From contig NZ_CP102486.1 of the NCBI RefSeq assembly GCF_026261605.1, positions 558,001 to 622,000 of the forward strand: a stretch of DNA of 64,000 bases, in the 5' to 3' direction. A program made the translations under genes and the position numbers. The notes under the pieces were generated by a model, which saw nothing but the letters and a program-made list of their open reading frames with translations, had not been told where the DNA came from and searched no databases. The DNA comes from Dechloromonas sp. A34. Lineage in GTDB: Bacteria > Pseudomonadota > Gammaproteobacteria > Burkholderiales > Rhodocyclaceae. Below, piece after piece: positions 63,893 to 64,000 of this stretch (positions are counted from its first letter, which is position 1; every line of letters starts with the position of its first letter).

Positions 63893-64000
63893 AAGCTTCG
63901 CGGTCGACCGCCAATTTTCTGCGTTTCGCCCTGGGGGCGGCCAGCCTGCTCCCCGCCCTGGCCTGGGCCAACGGAGCCACCTGGACGGAGCCCCGGACAG
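63889..64000 (+). CDS. Start of an exported protein (3' partial)
   Basis: ATG 63889 overlaps the stop of the ResB-like gene (ATGA). Only 37 codons are in the window: a signal peptide (FLRFALGAASLLPALAWA) followed by NGATWTEPRT. It belongs to the same operon. A CcsA-type protein would be expected after ResB, but a cleavable signal peptide argues rather for a periplasmic electron-transfer protein. Confidence 0.6.
   Translation, partial: MKASRSTANFLRFALGAASLLPALAWANGATWTEPRT

Overview
The window is a high-GC chromosomal segment from a betaproteobacterium, most likely a Rhodocyclales relative (Dechloromonas/Azonexus/Azospira type). The evidence is gene content and order: an E3 (lpdA) carrying its own lipoyl domain next to aceF, a uvrA / MFS transporter / ssb neighbourhood, a gcr-tamA-tamB operon, a PEP-CTERM protein, and a large multihaem cytochrome c next to a ResB-like protein. 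No rRNA, tRNA, CRISPR array, insertion sequence or prophage is visible.

Layout. 1-3.3 kb: pyruvate dehydrogenase aceF (cut by the window start) and lpdA. 3.3-6.8 kb: a Ser/Thr phosphorylation module of kinase plus PEGA domain and TssQ-type lipoprotein on the minus strand, with a PP2C phosphatase and FHA protein diverging on the plus strand. 6.9-11.1 kb: thioesterase, PPK2, SixA, then a yybP-ykoY (Mn2+) riboswitch in front of a TerC/Alx family gene, then a CBS protein. 11.1-16.1 kb: a sigma-54 activator, twin palindromic activator sites, a -24/-12 promoter, a GntP-type permease and a fused CoA-transferase. 16.3-22.8 kb: an RND efflux pair and a Cache-PAS histidine kinase. 22.8-30.3 kb: tamB, tamA and gcr (minus strand). 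30.4-34 kb: OmpA-type protein, type Vd patatin autotransporter, ComEA-like protein. 34-43.6 kb: an AddB-like/AddA-like repair pair separated by a 3.5 kb, lower-GC insert (TPR protein, PEP-CTERM protein, two gene remnants, an alpha/beta hydrolase). 43.6-49.5 kb: a binding-protein remnant, a GGDEF/OmpR reading frame, a histidine kinase, an LTA-synthase-like enzyme and DgkA. 49.5-54.6 kb: uvrA with a LexA box, a small gene, an MFS transporter and ssb. 54.7-64 kb: an exported protein, an NHL lipoprotein, a membrane protein / LuxE-like / B12-radical-SAM operon, a CopD-like protein, an 11-haem cytochrome c, a ResB-like protein and the start of a further gene.

Cooperation. Three regulatory circuits can be read directly from the DNA: Mn2+ riboswitch to TerC; sigma-54 activator to permease plus CoA-transferase; and four CCTCAC repeats at 11-bp spacing between a two-component system and the LTA-synthase-like gene. 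DgkA next to that enzyme fits recycling of the diacylglycerol it would release. The 55-64 kb block looks like an electron-transfer locus wrapped around an uncharacterised acyl-activation/radical-SAM operon.

Caution. Several otherwise intact genes (aceF, the PEGA kinase, the Cache kinase, the radical SAM gene, and probably others) are each repaired by adding one G or C at a G/C run. I read this mainly as base-calling undercount rather than gene decay.
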